This document shows positions 26,280 to 36,406 of a stretch of 64,000 nucleotides of DNA, piece after piece; within the stretch, counting starts at the first letter, position 1; each line of letters starts with the position of its first letter. This DNA is from JBIQJD01 sp044507695 (GTDB taxonomy: Bacteria; Bacteroidota; Ignavibacteria; Ignavibacteriales; Ignavibacteriaceae): assembly GCA_044507695.1 (NCBI GenBank), contig JBIQJD010000005.1:212789-276788 (forward strand). The letters are read 5' to 3'. Under the pieces are notes generated by a model, which ran no database searches, had not been told where the DNA came from, and saw only the letters and a list, made by a program, of their open reading frames with translations. A program made the translations under genes and the position numbers.

Positions 26280-27392
26280 CTATAAAATGGAATTAAAAAT
26301 TTCTACCTGTTCGCGTACAGTTTTGTGGATACTGAATTCAGCAGCTTTTTCAATTCCTTTTTTTCTCTGCATTTCATAAAAATTTTTATCGCTGATCAAT
26401 CTGCAAATATCATCAGCAAAAGCTTTTGCATCATTAGCATCATGCAGAATACCGCCGCTGCCAACAACTTCTTTTAATGATGTACTGTTTGAAGCCAGAA
26501 CCGGGAGGCCTGACTGCATTGCTTCAAGCGGCGGATAACCGAAACCTTCATATAAAGACGGAAATAAAAATACTGAAGAAACATTATACATTTTTTTCAG
26601 CAGTTCATCATCAATATTCTGCAGATGAATGACATAATCCCTTTTCTTCATTTCATTTAAAAGTTCATCTCCGCCGTAACCAATTTTACCCACCAGTATA
26701 AACTTAACTTTATCATTTTTTTTATAAACCAAATCCGCAGTTTCAAGAATGCATTTTATGTTCTTTCTGTTTTCTATCATTCCAAGATAAAGAACGATAT
26801 GCTCAGGCGAGCCGAATTGTTTTTTTATTTCCGTTTTCTCTGCATCAGATAAATTCATCGGTCTAAATTCTTTTTCCGCGGCCTGGTAAACAACTTTAAC
26901 CTTGCTTTCATCAACCATATAATGTTTAAGAATATCCTGCTTAGAGTATTCGGAAACAGTAACAATCAGATCGCATTTTTTAATTGAAAAGTAAGTGAAA
27001 AATTGAAGGTACTTTCTGTAAATAAAAGGATGAAAAGTTTTATCAACTTTATAAATAACATCGTGCAGTACAAGAATATATTTTACTCCTTTAACTTTAC
27101 GCAGCGGCGTAAGCTGGTTAACAGAAAAAAATACATCAATATTATTTTCCTTCAGGTACTTCGGCAGTACAAAATTAATCCAGAAAGGTGCAAATAATTT
27201 TTGCGGCAGAAAACTTCTGCCCGTTGGAACATCAGTGAAATAGGAGTTATCAGGTTTTATTCCTTCATATGAGAACAAAAAATATTTATTCTTTTTATCT
27301 ACTGCTGGAAGTTCGTTAAGAAAAGTTTTAAGGAATCTGCCGATGCCTGTCATTTTCCGTTCTAATATTCTTGCATCAATCCCGATGTTCAT
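26280..27392 (-). CDS. Family 4 glycosyltransferase
   Basis: A 370-residue GT-B fold retaining glycosyltransferase. The N-terminus is MNIGIDARILERKMTGIGRF, the C-terminal donor site includes VLYLGMIENRKNIKCILE and the EX7E motif in FLFPSLYEGFGYPPLEAMQS, followed by VLASNSTSLKEVVG. It would act at the cytoplasmic face in building the oligosaccharide unit. It overlaps the upstream GT2 gene by 17 bp and is about 47 bp before the formyltransferase gene. The sugar is not predictable. Confidence 0.92.
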   Translation of the reverse strand: MNIGIDARILERKMTGIGRFLKTFLNELPAVDKKNKYFLFSYEGIKPDNSYFTDVPTGRSFLPQKLFAPFWINFVLPKYLKENNIDVFFSVNQLTPLRKVKGVKYILVLHDVIYKVDKTFHPFIYRKYLQFFTYFSIKKCDLIVTVSEYSKQDILKHYMVDESKVKVVYQAAEKEFRPMNLSDAEKTEIKKQFGSPEHIVLYLGMIENRKNIKCILETADLVYKKNDKVKFILVGKIGYGGDELLNEMKKRDYVIHLQNIDDELLKKMYNVSSVFLFPSLYEGFGYPPLEAMQSGLPVLASNSTSLKEVVGSGGILHDANDAKAFADDICRLISDKNFYEMQRKKGIEKAAEFSIHKTVREQVEIFNSIL

Positions 27393-28341
27393 ATGTAAGC
27401 TTGTTCTTAATTAAGTAAATGAAAGCGCGAATTTTTTGTTTTGATTTTTCCCTGTTCAGCGGGAATAAAATTGTCCAGATTATTATTTGTGAAAAAAGCT
27501 GAGTATAGAGAAAAAATTTCATTACAAATTTATAGAATGATCTGTAATGTTTTGTTATGTAAATGTTCTTGCTGGCATAAGTTCTGATTGTGTATAAAAT
27601 ATAATCACGCTTACCGGAAACACTGCCGATATGATGAATCTTTAAACTATGATAATAAATGATCTTGTAATCTTTATCTGAAACTCTCTTGCAAAGATCA
27701 ACTTCCTCAGAGAACATAAAATAATCTTTATCAAATCCGTTAATTGCTTTGAACAGATCAGCACGAATAAAAATTGCCGCGCCGAGTATCCAGTTCATTC
27801 TCAACTTATCTTTTGAAGTAAGCCTCGTAAGCATTCGGACAAGAAATCCTTCAACGAAAACACCAGCACCGAATAAATTAAAAAATTCAAAAAATAAATT
27901 AGGAGAAAATCCCGCGGAGAAATCAAAGAACGGTTCTCTAACCTGCTGCTTAGGTCCAACAATCCCAACGGAAGGATCCTTCTCCATGAAGTTAAGAATT
28001 GGAGAGAATATATCTTCTTTTATTATTGTATCCGGATTAAGAAAGCAGAGATATTTTCCTTTTGCTTTTGAAGCTCCAAAATTGCAACCTTTGCCAAAAC
28101 CAAGATTCTGATCGAGGTAATAAAAGTGAATATTTTCATCCCGGAACTCAGACTCCAGTTTTATCAGCTTTTTATCGGGTGAGTTGTTATCAACAATTAT
28201 AAATTCAAATTCAATTCCTGAATCAAAGTTTAGACTATCAAAAAAACTTATAAGGCAGTTCCTGATTTCATCTGACAGGTTATAATTAATAATTATAATT
28301 GAAAGCGATACTCTATTTTCATTAACAGAAATAAAATTCAT
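27376..28341 (-). CDS. Family 2 glycosyltransferase, WbbL/rhamnosyltransferase-like
   Basis: A 321-residue GT2 enzyme. Landmarks are LSIIIINYNLSDEIRNCL, FIIVDNNSPDKK, GKGCNFGASKAKGKYLCFLN with PDT after it, and FDKDYFMFSEEVDLCKRV, the same architecture as the glycosyltransferase half of the fusion at 18205-20205 and as WbbL-type rhamnosyltransferases. A hydrophobic stretch near residues 285-305 may anchor it to the membrane. It overlaps the GT4 gene by 17 bp and follows the flippase by about 31 bp. Confidence 0.9.
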   Translation of the reverse strand: MNFISVNENRVSLSIIIINYNLSDEIRNCLISFFDSLNFDSGIEFEFIIVDNNSPDKKLIKLESEFRDENIHFYYLDQNLGFGKGCNFGASKAKGKYLCFLNPDTIIKEDIFSPILNFMEKDPSVGIVGPKQQVREPFFDFSAGFSPNLFFEFFNLFGAGVFVEGFLVRMLTRLTSKDKLRMNWILGAAIFIRADLFKAINGFDKDYFMFSEEVDLCKRVSDKDYKIIYYHSLKIHHIGSVSGKRDYILYTIRTYASKNIYITKHYRSFYKFVMKFFLYTQLFSQIIIWTILFPLNREKSKQKIRAFIYLIKNKLTYEHRD

Positions 28342-28372
28342 AAAATGATTTTGGATCTTTTTAAATACTATA

Positions 28373-29881
28373 TCAAAATATTTTTAATCGCGATAGCAAA
28401 AAAGATTTTTCATCTTCAAGCAAAAGGTATTTCCAGGATATGAATAAGAATACAATGATGCTTATCGGAACAACAATTATTTTAATAATAAAATTGGCAA
28501 AGATAACCGGAACGAATGAAAATACCACAAGAACAAAAATCAATAAGACAGATTGTTTTATATGAAATTTAAATCCTGTAGAAATCTGATTTTTTGAAAG
28601 AAGAAACATCAGGAATGAATCCACAACCATTCTTAACATCCAAACTAAAGCTGCTCCGTTTATTCCGAAACTTTTAATTGCAAGATACATTGAGACCAGG
28701 TAAACAGGCAATTCCGTCATTTGAACTTTTGCTGTTAGATCAGGCCTGCCTATTCCTTCAAGAAAAGAAACAGGAATGTACGTAATGCTGTTGATCAAAA
28801 TTCCTGCTGCCAACAATTGTAAAATGAGTGAGCTATTTTCTGCAAACTTTATTCCCAGCCACAGGTTTAATATTTCGCTTGCAAAACTTATTATCAAAAC
28901 AACAACCGGAAATAAGAAGATGAAAAGATACTTAACAGCTTTAAACAATAATTTCTTGGCCAATTCGGGATTTAAAACAAAATTTGCGGAAAATGCCGGA
29001 AATAAAACGCCGCTCAGAGCTCCGGGAATTATCAACAGTTTGGTTACAACTTCATACGGCGTAGCATAGTAAGTAATGGCCGCGGCAGATACCAATGCAC
29101 CAATTAAAAATCTATCCATGTATACTATAACTGGAACAGTAATATTTGAAACGGTCATCCATCCGCTTAATTTCAGAATCGGTTTTATTAATCCGGAATT
29201 AAATAAAATTTTGGAGTTGATTTTATTATTCACTTTAAAACATTGATTCATGTAAAGGAACCAGATAATAATTCTTACCGCGATCAGAAAAAGTACAATC
29301 CAAAACATGCTGTTCGTAAAAAAAAGAACAAGCAGAGGAATCAGAAACGATGAAATTCCGAGAATACTTCTTATTACACTGATAACGCCAAATTTTTGAT
29401 AAGCTTCAAGTAATCCTCTAATGCCGGCTGTTGTAGTAACAATTGGGATTGCAGCCGCAAGCAGGTAAAAAGTTTTTAAAGTTTCAGGCTGCAGATTCTC
29501 TGAGATATTAAAAACTTTTTGTACGAGTAATGGAGAAAAAATTATTAAGATTACCGCAGTCAGCAGACTCACTGAAAGCACCATAACAAATGATGTCCAG
29601 AAAATCGGCGGAATTTCATCTCCTTTTTGAGTAACTATTTTTTCGGCAATTATTTTGGTAATTGCTCTGCCGATTCCGAGATCGAAAAATCCAAAGTAGC
29701 CTATTATAATCCAGGCAAGATTTAGAATGCCAAATTTCTCATCACCCAATCCTTTAATCAAAAACGGTATAACAACAACTGCAACAATGAGCGGAACACC
29801 GTAACCAAGCAGATTGAAGATTGTGTTTTTAGCAAGTGATTTGCTTGAGTATGCAAGGTTTACAGTATCTTTATCTTTCAA
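28373..29881 (-). CDS. Oligosaccharide flippase (Wzx-like)
   Basis: A 502-residue protein with about 12-14 membrane segments. The start KSLAKNTIFNLLGYGVPLIV with GLGDEKFGILNLAWIIIGYF after it is characteristic of O-antigen/teichoic acid exporters. It should translocate the lipid-linked repeat unit made by the neighbouring glycosyltransferases. Its start overlaps the stop of the Wzy-like gene by four bases (ATGA), so polymerase and flippase are co-translated. It is only distantly like the second flippase at 14335-15795. Confidence 0.92.
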   Translation of the reverse strand: MKDKDTVNLAYSSKSLAKNTIFNLLGYGVPLIVAVVVIPFLIKGLGDEKFGILNLAWIIIGYFGFFDLGIGRAITKIIAEKIVTQKGDEIPPIFWTSFVMVLSVSLLTAVILIIFSPLLVQKVFNISENLQPETLKTFYLLAAAIPIVTTTAGIRGLLEAYQKFGVISVIRSILGISSFLIPLLVLFFTNSMFWIVLFLIAVRIIIWFLYMNQCFKVNNKINSKILFNSGLIKPILKLSGWMTVSNITVPVIVYMDRFLIGALVSAAAITYYATPYEVVTKLLIIPGALSGVLFPAFSANFVLNPELAKKLLFKAVKYLFIFLFPVVVLIISFASEILNLWLGIKFAENSSLILQLLAAGILINSITYIPVSFLEGIGRPDLTAKVQMTELPVYLVSMYLAIKSFGINGAALVWMLRMVVDSFLMFLLSKNQISTGFKFHIKQSVLLIFVLVVFSFVPVIFANFIIKIIVVPISIIVFLFISWKYLLLEDEKSFLLSRLKIF

Positions 29882-31209
29882 CTTCTACCTTGCAGTCTTA
29901 AATCTAAATTCCTTTGTGCTAATCTTTCAAGGAATGGAATATAAATGAGTATGAAAAACAAACTGAAGTACCATTGATTTACCCTTGTTACCATAACAAG
30001 AAAAGAAAAGCCGATAATCAGGAACATGTAAACAAGAAATGCAAATACATACAAGCTTCTACTTAAATAAAATTTATACCAAAGCCATGTAATAATAAAA
30101 CCAATTAAAAAAGGCCCTAAAGAAATTCCAATTATACCAAAATCAGCATGAAGTTCTCTAATGTAAGTGCCGGTATTTGTCCACATTGGTATGTAATATC
30201 CTTTTTGAAATGCTGAAGGGCGCGGCATAATTCCAATCTTGGAAAGGAACATATAAAAAATAAAAAATGTATTCTCGCCAAAATGTGTATCCTCTCCTTT
30301 AGATTGAACATATTTATTAAGAACACCTACATCGCTGCTTAAATATAAATAGATTGATGGAGTTAGAACCGGATTGTCTTTCAATTGATTAAGCTGACGG
30401 CTTGCACCCACATAATTTTCATAGTTTCCTCTTGAGACACGTATGAATGAAGCTATAGAAACCAGCAAAAGAAGCAGAAAAGTTGAAGCTATTAAAGCAT
30501 TTTTTGTGGAAAATTTAAATCTTTGCGTGCGGTCGTCATTCAGCAAATGTCTGAACAGAAAAAAGCTGAAAGCAAATTCCATCAATGTCAGCAGCAGCTC
30601 AGCTCTTCCAAAATAGGTTAATTCTTTTAAAACTATACCGATGAAAGGTAAAAATGAAAGAAATGTGAATTTTCTTTTATAGGCAGTATAAATTCCTGCA
30701 AGAAAAACAGCTACATAAACGAAGGCCGGCAGTATAGGGATGAATTCTTCAATTTCCCGCTTAACATTCATTCTGTATACAATGCTTGCGTTAACCAACA
30801 CTGCAGGAATGCTGCCGAAAATATTGATAAGCACATACCATCTTTGTAAAGCTACAAATAGTGCGATGGCACTAAAAAATAGAATGGAATATCTTAAGGC
30901 TTTTCCATCATCCGCAAAAACCGGCAGATCAACATTTGAATTCCGATTTAAAATATCAGGAGCCGAAAATAATTTCCTTCCGCTTATAACGGAGAGAATT
31001 CCCATTAAAAAAGATATTGAAGCAAGAATAATGAAAAACCAGGTAAGGGGTACTACATCATCATATGGCAAAAGTTTCAACTCGTAAAGAAATATCAGCC
31101 CGCCCATTATTATACAATAAATTGTAAGGTGGTTCATCCATTTCTTGAACAGATATTTACCGAGGAAGGAACCAGAAATAGAAATTGCAGCAATAATTAA
31201 TAAACTCAT
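29878..31209 (-). CDS. O-antigen/exopolysaccharide polymerase-like membrane protein (Wzy-like)
   Basis: A 443-residue protein with about 11-12 hydrophobic segments and a large extracytoplasmic loop (about 260-345) containing SIYLYLSSDVGVLNKYVQSK and ELHADFGIIGISLGPFLIGF. This topology and the ADFG-x3-S region match oligosaccharide repeat-unit polymerases. It would join repeat units on the periplasmic side. The neighbours, Wzz-like upstream (7 bp) and Wzx-like downstream (overlap 4 bp), make the Wzy role likely although sequence conservation in this family is low. Confidence 0.82.
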   Translation of the reverse strand: MSLLIIAAISISGSFLGKYLFKKWMNHLTIYCIIMGGLIFLYELKLLPYDDVVPLTWFFIILASISFLMGILSVISGRKLFSAPDILNRNSNVDLPVFADDGKALRYSILFFSAIALFVALQRWYVLINIFGSIPAVLVNASIVYRMNVKREIEEFIPILPAFVYVAVFLAGIYTAYKRKFTFLSFLPFIGIVLKELTYFGRAELLLTLMEFAFSFFLFRHLLNDDRTQRFKFSTKNALIASTFLLLLLVSIASFIRVSRGNYENYVGASRQLNQLKDNPVLTPSIYLYLSSDVGVLNKYVQSKGEDTHFGENTFFIFYMFLSKIGIMPRPSAFQKGYYIPMWTNTGTYIRELHADFGIIGISLGPFLIGFIITWLWYKFYLSRSLYVFAFLVYMFLIIGFSFLVMVTRVNQWYFSLFFILIYIPFLERLAQRNLDLRLQGRS

Positions 31210-31216
31210 TGCAGCA

Positions 31217-32437
31217 CTAATTTTTCATTCTATAAATTTTTTTTATTCTTGTGAAGAAACTTACCTCTTTAATCTGTAAAGGATTTTGAATCTCCTTTGG
31301 CTGTAATGCTTTTTCTCCTATATATATAAATGGAATAAAAAGGAAAAGGAATAGGAAGAAAAATCCTGCAATTATTGCAGCCCTCTTTGGACTGTCTTTC
31401 AACTGCGGCGGAACTGCATCATCTATCACCATTACAGTAGGCATACTTCTCTGCTCCTCAATTTTTGCCTGTTCATACATTGGCATTACAAACTCCATAA
31501 TTGTCTGCTGCAGTTCAACTTCTCTGAATTTCCTTAAATATTGAATTGATATATCGGGCATTTCTCTGAATGGGAAAAGAATATTTGAAGTAGCGCCGAG
31601 ATTATTTGAACTTTTTAATTCCTGCACTTTACTCTTTAATAAATTTATTTCTGCCAAAATCCCTTGATGCTGCGGAGAGTTTTTCCCGTACATCTGCTCG
31701 ATAAAATGCGCCTGGATTTCTTTCTTGGTCAGTTCAGCTTCAATTTCTGCGGCAGCTTTAACTGTAACTTCCAACTGCTCAGGAACCGCAACTATCCCAT
31801 ATTTCTTTTGAAAATGATATAGTGAATCTTCCGCCCGCTTAAGGTCTGATACATTTTGTAAATATCTTCTCTCAACGAACTGCCTGTTATTTTTAGCACG
31901 TTCAATATTAAGCAGGATATTGATACTATCTACATAGGAAACAAGATAATTCGCAATCTTCGCGCTTGTTTCAGGATCTTCATTAGTTATGCTAAATTCA
32001 ATCATGCCAAATTCATTAGGATCAGCAGAAATATCACTCTTAAATGCCTTAATAGCTTTGTCCATATTCCCGTCATCAATTTCATAATAATCCATCAAAT
32101 TAAATTTTTGAATTACCTCCGTAAGAGCACTCCGGCTATTGATAATTCCCAAAAGCAAATCTTCAGAAGTATTTGAAATACCAAATAATCTGGAGCCCAT
32201 TGATGCAATGGAAGATTTTCCGCCCAGCAGACTTGATAAACCACCTAATCCGCCCATTTCATTATCAGGTGGAATCATTATTGTAGCGGTAGCTTTATAT
32301 TGATTAGGCAGCAAAAAGGCGTAAGTAGATGCAAGAATTACCACAATAAGAAGATTGATAATCAAAAACTTGCGCCATTTATAAAGAACATAAAGATAAT
32401 TACTAAAAGAAGAATGGGTTCTGGTTTGCTGATCCAT
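31217..32437 (-). CDS. Chain-length determinant protein (Wzz-like)
   Basis: A 406-residue inner-membrane protein with the Wzz plan: a first membrane helix at about 26-48 (KFLIINLLIVVILASTYAFL), a long periplasmic part with coiled-coil segments (about 180-260), and a second helix near 360-382 preceded by the proline-rich VPPQLKDSPKRAA. No Walker A tyrosine kinase domain is attached. It should set the length of the polymer made by the Wzy-like protein. It is the first gene of the polysaccharide operon; about 215 bp of non-coding sequence lie upstream. Confidence 0.9.
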   Translation of the reverse strand: MDQQTRTHSSFSNYLYVLYKWRKFLIINLLIVVILASTYAFLLPNQYKATATIMIPPDNEMGGLGGLSSLLGGKSSIASMGSRLFGISNTSEDLLLGIINSRSALTEVIQKFNLMDYYEIDDGNMDKAIKAFKSDISADPNEFGMIEFSITNEDPETSAKIANYLVSYVDSINILLNIERAKNNRQFVERRYLQNVSDLKRAEDSLYHFQKKYGIVAVPEQLEVTVKAAAEIEAELTKKEIQAHFIEQMYGKNSPQHQGILAEINLLKSKVQELKSSNNLGATSNILFPFREMPDISIQYLRKFREVELQQTIMEFVMPMYEQAKIEEQRSMPTVMVIDDAVPPQLKDSPKRAAIIAGFFFLFLFLFIPFIYIGEKALQPKEIQNPLQIKEVSFFTRIKKIYRMKN

Positions 32438-32469
32438 TTAAATTATCATTTTATTTTGAAATAGATTTA

Positions 32470-32501
32470 TAAAGTTACAACATTTCTTTCGGTTATGGCA
32501 A
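32470..32501 (-). promoter_or_regulatory. Possible promoter of the polysaccharide operon
   Basis: On the minus strand TTGCCA (32496-32501) is followed by TAACTTTA (32470-32477), near the Bacteroidota TTG / TAnnTTTG pattern with about 21 bases between. It is in the only sizeable gap upstream of the wzz-like gene. The match is imperfect. Confidence 0.35.
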
Positions 32502-32599
32502 GAGTAAATTGGGGTATTTTGCAGGTGCAAAGCAAGATAATATTAAATGAATTCTTCTTAAAGCAAACTGCTGGTTTTTATTTTTTTAAAAAATATTTA

Positions 32600-32628
32600 A
32601 TAAAAAAGGCTGCGTGTTGCAGTCTTAA
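32600..32628 (-). terminator. Rho-independent terminator after the 32654-36154 gene
   Basis: On the minus strand AGACTGC-AACAC-GCAGCCT forms a seven-pair stem with one mismatch, followed by TTTTTTATT. It lies about 25 bp after the stop codon at 32654 and separates this gene from the polysaccharide operon. Confidence 0.72.
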
Positions 32629-32653
32629 AATAAAAAGCACATGAAGATCTTCT

Positions 32654-32747
32654 TTATTTCATCAGAACTAGTTTTTTTGTCTCAACAAATTCACCAGCTT
32701 CAATTTTATAAAAATAAACGCCGCTGGATAAATTGCTGCCGTCAAAT
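32654..32747 (-). repeat. 94-bp exact repeat, copy A (T9SS tail coding)
   Basis: This stretch, from the stop codon inward, is identical base for base to 36313-36406. It encodes the end of the sorting domain (FDGSNLSSGVYFYKIEAGEF, then VETKKLVLMK). Identity stops abruptly at the inner end. Confidence 0.95.
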
Positions 32748-35700
32748 TCAACTTCGTATTTCCCGGGAGTTTGTTCTTCATTTATAAGTGTTACTATTTC
32801 CTCTCCAATAATATCATAGATTTTCAATTTTACAAATTCTTTAGTAGGAAGGTCGTATTTTATTCTTGTTTTTGGATTAAAAGGATTTGGATAATTTTGA
32901 TAGAGTGTAAAATTTATTAAAAGTTCTTCAGTCGTAAAATTCCATGGATCTGACCATTTTTCAAAACCAGCTAAATCTACCGTCTTTACACGCCAAAAAT
33001 ACATAGTACCATTAAGAAGATTATCTATCACTATAGATGTATCTTTTAAGTCGGTAAAGGTGGATAAGATTTTGGTAAAAATTGAATCGTAGGAAATTTG
33101 AACTTCATAAAAAGCGGCTCCGGGTGTACCTTCCCATATAAATTCAGCAGTTGTAGAAATCCCTGTAGAATTATTAATCGGGTTGAGAAGTAAAGTTGTC
33201 ATCTCTGGATCCACCAAATTGCTACCTTGTGTAAGAGATAGTATTATGCCTCCCGATCCCACAATCCATCCATTCATAGAGTCTATAAGTGATACTGCGT
33301 ATAGGGTATTGGTTGTACCACTAGGTTGAGGCAACCACTCGGTCCCTCCATTTGAGGTCCTAAGAATTTTTCCGCCGGCACCTACAGTTATTCCATTATT
33401 TTCATCAGAAAAATAAACTGAGTATAAGATTTTTTCTATTCCACTTTTTTGTATACTCCAGTTCTTGCCGCCATCGGTAGTTTTAAGAATAATACCTCCA
33501 CCAACGATCCAGCCGGTATCCTTATTTATAAAGAAAACATCACGAAGCTGGTTTGCAACTCCACTTGTCTGCTTATCCCAAGTTACCCCGTTGTCAGTTG
33601 ATTTATAAATTGCCCCATAATCTCCAACAATGATGGCGGTACTTTGATTTGTAAAGTAAATACCGAAAAAATTATTATCCTTAATATAGTCCCTGTTCCA
33701 GTTTAACCCTCCATCTGTTGTCTTTAGAATCAAGCCATCAAGTCCAACAATAATTCCCTTATTATCATCCGTAAAATAAGTATCGTACAAAGATTGGATG
33801 TTAGGGCTTTCCAATGAATACCAGAAGTTGCCCCCATTTGTTGTTCTAATAATTGTATCGTTATAACCAACAACAGTCCCAGTATTAACGTCACTAAAAA
33901 AAACTGCATAAAAGCTGCTTGTTAAACTGCTTGATTGTGAAGCCCATGTTTCCCCCCCATTTCTTGTTCTAAGAATAGTCCCGTTTTTACCAACAGCAGT
34001 ACCTGTATATTCATTTACGAAGAAAACATTATATAAATCATTTTCAGTTCCGCTTGTTTGAATAATCCAATCCTTTCCTTGAAATCTCGGTGGAGGTTTT
34101 AAAGCCGTATCACCAAGTACCACACCATTTCTTAACATTCCAACTAATCTGGTTGAGTCTTTAAAATTGGTTTGAGAATAACTGCTGGAGTTCATATCGA
34201 AAGTTGATATTATCCCTATATCAGGCATCATGCTGGTTTCTCTGCCGATTGCCCCTCTAAACCGAAAATAATATGAGTAATATTGGGAGGTATCCTCAAT
34301 ATCAAATATTTCTGTGGGAAAAATGGTGCGGCATATTGTTGTAAATCCCGAGTAAATACAAGTATCTCTCTTTAGGGAATCAAGATAATAAATCTGTGAT
34401 AAATCATTTATATAAAACTCTCCATCTATGTACGCCCAAAATTCTTTGCCTGTAGTAACACTATCCTGATAAAAATAAGTACAGGTAACTACTTTAAATC
34501 CATTACTTAATGTATCAGTAATTTCTTTTACCACACCATAGTAATACACATCCCTGTTGGAGCCTGCCGTATAGTACCATTTATTGCCAATGTTTAATGG
34601 AAAAGATGATTTGGGGGTATTAATTCTCCAGGAGTCAGACCAGTATATTTGATTATCAAAATTAGTGGCGCCAACCCGCCAATAATACGAAGTATTATAA
34701 TTCAGGTTAACATTGACCGAATTATTCAGTATTCCACCTTGATTTATAAAAATATTTTCAAAATCAGAATCATAAGCCACCTGCACAATATATTCCACTG
34801 TTTGATAGGTTTCTGACCACTGTAAAAGAAGATTCTCAGGACTCCTGAGAGAACCATTTGCAGGACTGATTAGGCGTGGTGTCCTTGACTGTGTTGTAAA
34901 TCTAAATACATCTGACCAGGCCCAAAAAACATTGTCTATTTTTGATCTTACCCGCCAGAAATAAGATGTATTATCAGAGAAAATCTCAAGTATATTTTCA
35001 TTTACTGTAATTAGACTGTCGTCAAAGACCAGGGAATTAAAATTGCTGTCAAGGCCTATCTGTAAATGGTAAAAATCCGCATCTTTATCTTGCCAGGAAA
35101 AATTAATCTTATGTTCTACATCTAAAGAACCATTCGAGGGTAAGTATAAAACCGGTTCTTCCTGAATTTGAGTTAAAACTTCCCACGTTACACCTCCATT
35201 TGTTGTTTTAACGATTGTCCCCGAATTACCAACCGCAATTATTGTATCTAAAGTAATAAATGATACATCTGTTAAATACAAAGAATTTGCCGTTTGATTA
35301 AGAGTCTGCTCTATCCAGTTTATCCCTCCATTTGTAGTTTTGAAAATAACCCCTTTATAATTTGGCCAATTATTTTTAAATCCGGCAACTACACCATTGT
35401 TTTTATCCAAAAAGGAAACGTTCGTCAATTGATATGCCTCGTCGTGAGGCAAACTTTTTTGCATAAACCAGCTTAATCCGCCGTCTGTTGTTTTATAAAT
35501 AGTAACTTCACTGACTATTGTACCTGTAATAGAATCTGCAAAATATATACCTTCCGAACCCCCGTACCCAGGATATTCTCTCCATGTTATTCCACCATCT
35601 GTTGTTTTTAGAAGTACAGTTGATGAACCAACTGCTATTCCATGTTGTTCATCTGTAAAAAAAACACCGGTTAGTGTATAATTAGTTGTAAATTCGGTTT

Positions 35701-36154
35701 GCTGAGACCAATTAACTCCACCGTCAGTACTTTTATAAATTTCTCCCCATTGTCCGACAGCAATACAATTATTATTATCAATCATAAAAACATCATATAA
35801 GTTACTATCATACATGTATTCTCTTGGAGATTCTATCCATGTATCTCCGCCATTTGAAGTAATAAGTTTAATGCCATATTGCCCTACTGCAACTCCATTG
35901 TTTTCACTACTAAAAAAAACAGAGGATAAATCTTCAGTTGATGGATTATATTGTGCCCGCCATACCCTGCCACCATTTGTAGTTTTTAATATGGCTCCTT
36001 CATCACCTACAATCCACCCTGTGCGTGGTGAAACAAAATGAATACTTCTGAAGTCGTTATCAATCTGATGCTGATTCTTTGGAGAGTTGGTTTGTGCAAT
36101 TAAAATTGTTTGTAAAATATGACATATAAAAAACAAGAAAAAAAAGTTTTTCAT
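32654..36154 (-). CDS. Large T9SS-exported protein with YCF48-like propeller repeats
   Basis: About 1166 residues. ATG 36154 is chosen because MKNFFFLFFICHILQTILIA is a signal peptide; a GTG at 36166 is also in frame. Two blocks of YCF48/BNR-like repeats (about 35-340 and 690-1000) repeat a pattern like GWIVGxxGxIxKTTDGGxxW. Between them come two fibronectin-III-like modules (about 345-520) and a distinct domain beginning FPLNIGNKWYYTAGS (about 525-690). A further FN3-like module precedes the T9SS sorting domain (NYPNPFNPKTRIKYDL ... SSGVYFYKIEAGEF ... KKLVLMK). The middle domain is shared with the frameshifted gene next door, and the last 94 bases are identical in both. It is probably a surface or released propeller protein; ligand unknown. 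Confidence 0.88.
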   Translation of the reverse strand: MKNFFFLFFICHILQTILIAQTNSPKNQHQIDNDFRSIHFVSPRTGWIVGDEGAILKTTNGGRVWRAQYNPSTEDLSSVFFSSENNGVAVGQYGIKLITSNGGDTWIESPREYMYDSNLYDVFMIDNNNCIAVGQWGEIYKSTDGGVNWSQQTEFTTNYTLTGVFFTDEQHGIAVGSSTVLLKTTDGGITWREYPGYGGSEGIYFADSITGTIVSEVTIYKTTDGGLSWFMQKSLPHDEAYQLTNVSFLDKNNGVVAGFKNNWPNYKGVIFKTTNGGINWIEQTLNQTANSLYLTDVSFITLDTIIAVGNSGTIVKTTNGGVTWEVLTQIQEEPVLYLPSNGSLDVEHKINFSWQDKDADFYHLQIGLDSNFNSLVFDDSLITVNENILEIFSDNTSYFWRVRSKIDNVFWAWSDVFRFTTQSRTPRLISPANGSLRSPENLLLQWSETYQTVEYIVQVAYDSDFENIFINQGGILNNSVNVNLNYNTSYYWRVGATNFDNQIYWSDSWRINTPKSSFPLNIGNKWYYTAGSNRDVYYYGVVKEITDTLSNGFKVVTCTYFYQDSVTTGKEFWAYIDGEFYINDLSQIYYLDSLKRDTCIYSGFTTICRTIFPTEIFDIEDTSQYYSYYFRFRGAIGRETSMMPDIGIISTFDMNSSSYSQTNFKDSTRLVGMLRNGVVLGDTALKPPPRFQGKDWIIQTSGTENDLYNVFFVNEYTGTAVGKNGTILRTRNGGETWASQSSSLTSSFYAVFFSDVNTGTVVGYNDTIIRTTNGGNFWYSLESPNIQSLYDTYFTDDNKGIIVGLDGLILKTTDGGLNWNRDYIKDNNFFGIYFTNQSTAIIVGDYGAIYKSTDNGVTWDKQTSGVANQLRDVFFINKDTGWIVGGGIILKTTDGGKNWSIQKSGIEKILYSVYFSDENNGITVGAGGKILRTSNGGTEWLPQPSGTTNTLYAVSLIDSMNGWIVGSGGIILSLTQGSNLVDPEMTTLLLNPINNSTGISTTAEFIWEGTPGAAFYEVQISYDSIFTKILSTFTDLKDTSIVIDNLLNGTMYFWRVKTVDLAGFEKWSDPWNFTTEELLINFTLYQNYPNPFNPKTRIKYDLPTKEFVKLKIYDIIGEEIVTLINEEQTPGKYEVEFDGSNLSSGVYFYKIEAGEFVETKKLVLMK

Positions 36155-36312
36155 CAATGCTCTCACTATTTGTTTCTCTTATTTATGGTTCGGTTTAATT
36201 ATCGTTTTAATCATTTTTTATTGAGCTTTATATAAATTTTTATACACAATACAATATCTATGAGAAAAGTTTAAAAGAATTTATTACCTGAAGATCCGAT
36301 AGATATCATTTA

Positions 36313-36406
36313 TTATTTCATCAGAACTAGTTTTTTTGTCTCAACAAATTCACCAGCTTCAATTTTATAAAAATAAACGCCGCTGGATAAATTGCTGCCG
36401 TCAAAT
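36313..36406 (-). repeat. 94-bp exact repeat, copy B (T9SS tail coding)
   Basis: Identical to 32654-32747, starting at the stop codon of the frameshifted gene. Beyond 36406 the two genes differ (VFDGSN context versus EFDGSN), so the identity is confined to the tail. Confidence 0.95.

Noticed and set aside
14335..32437. Complete exosortase/PEP-CTERM locus
   Set aside because: Only the deacetylase resembles that system; no exosortase or PEP-CTERM protein is encoded in the window.
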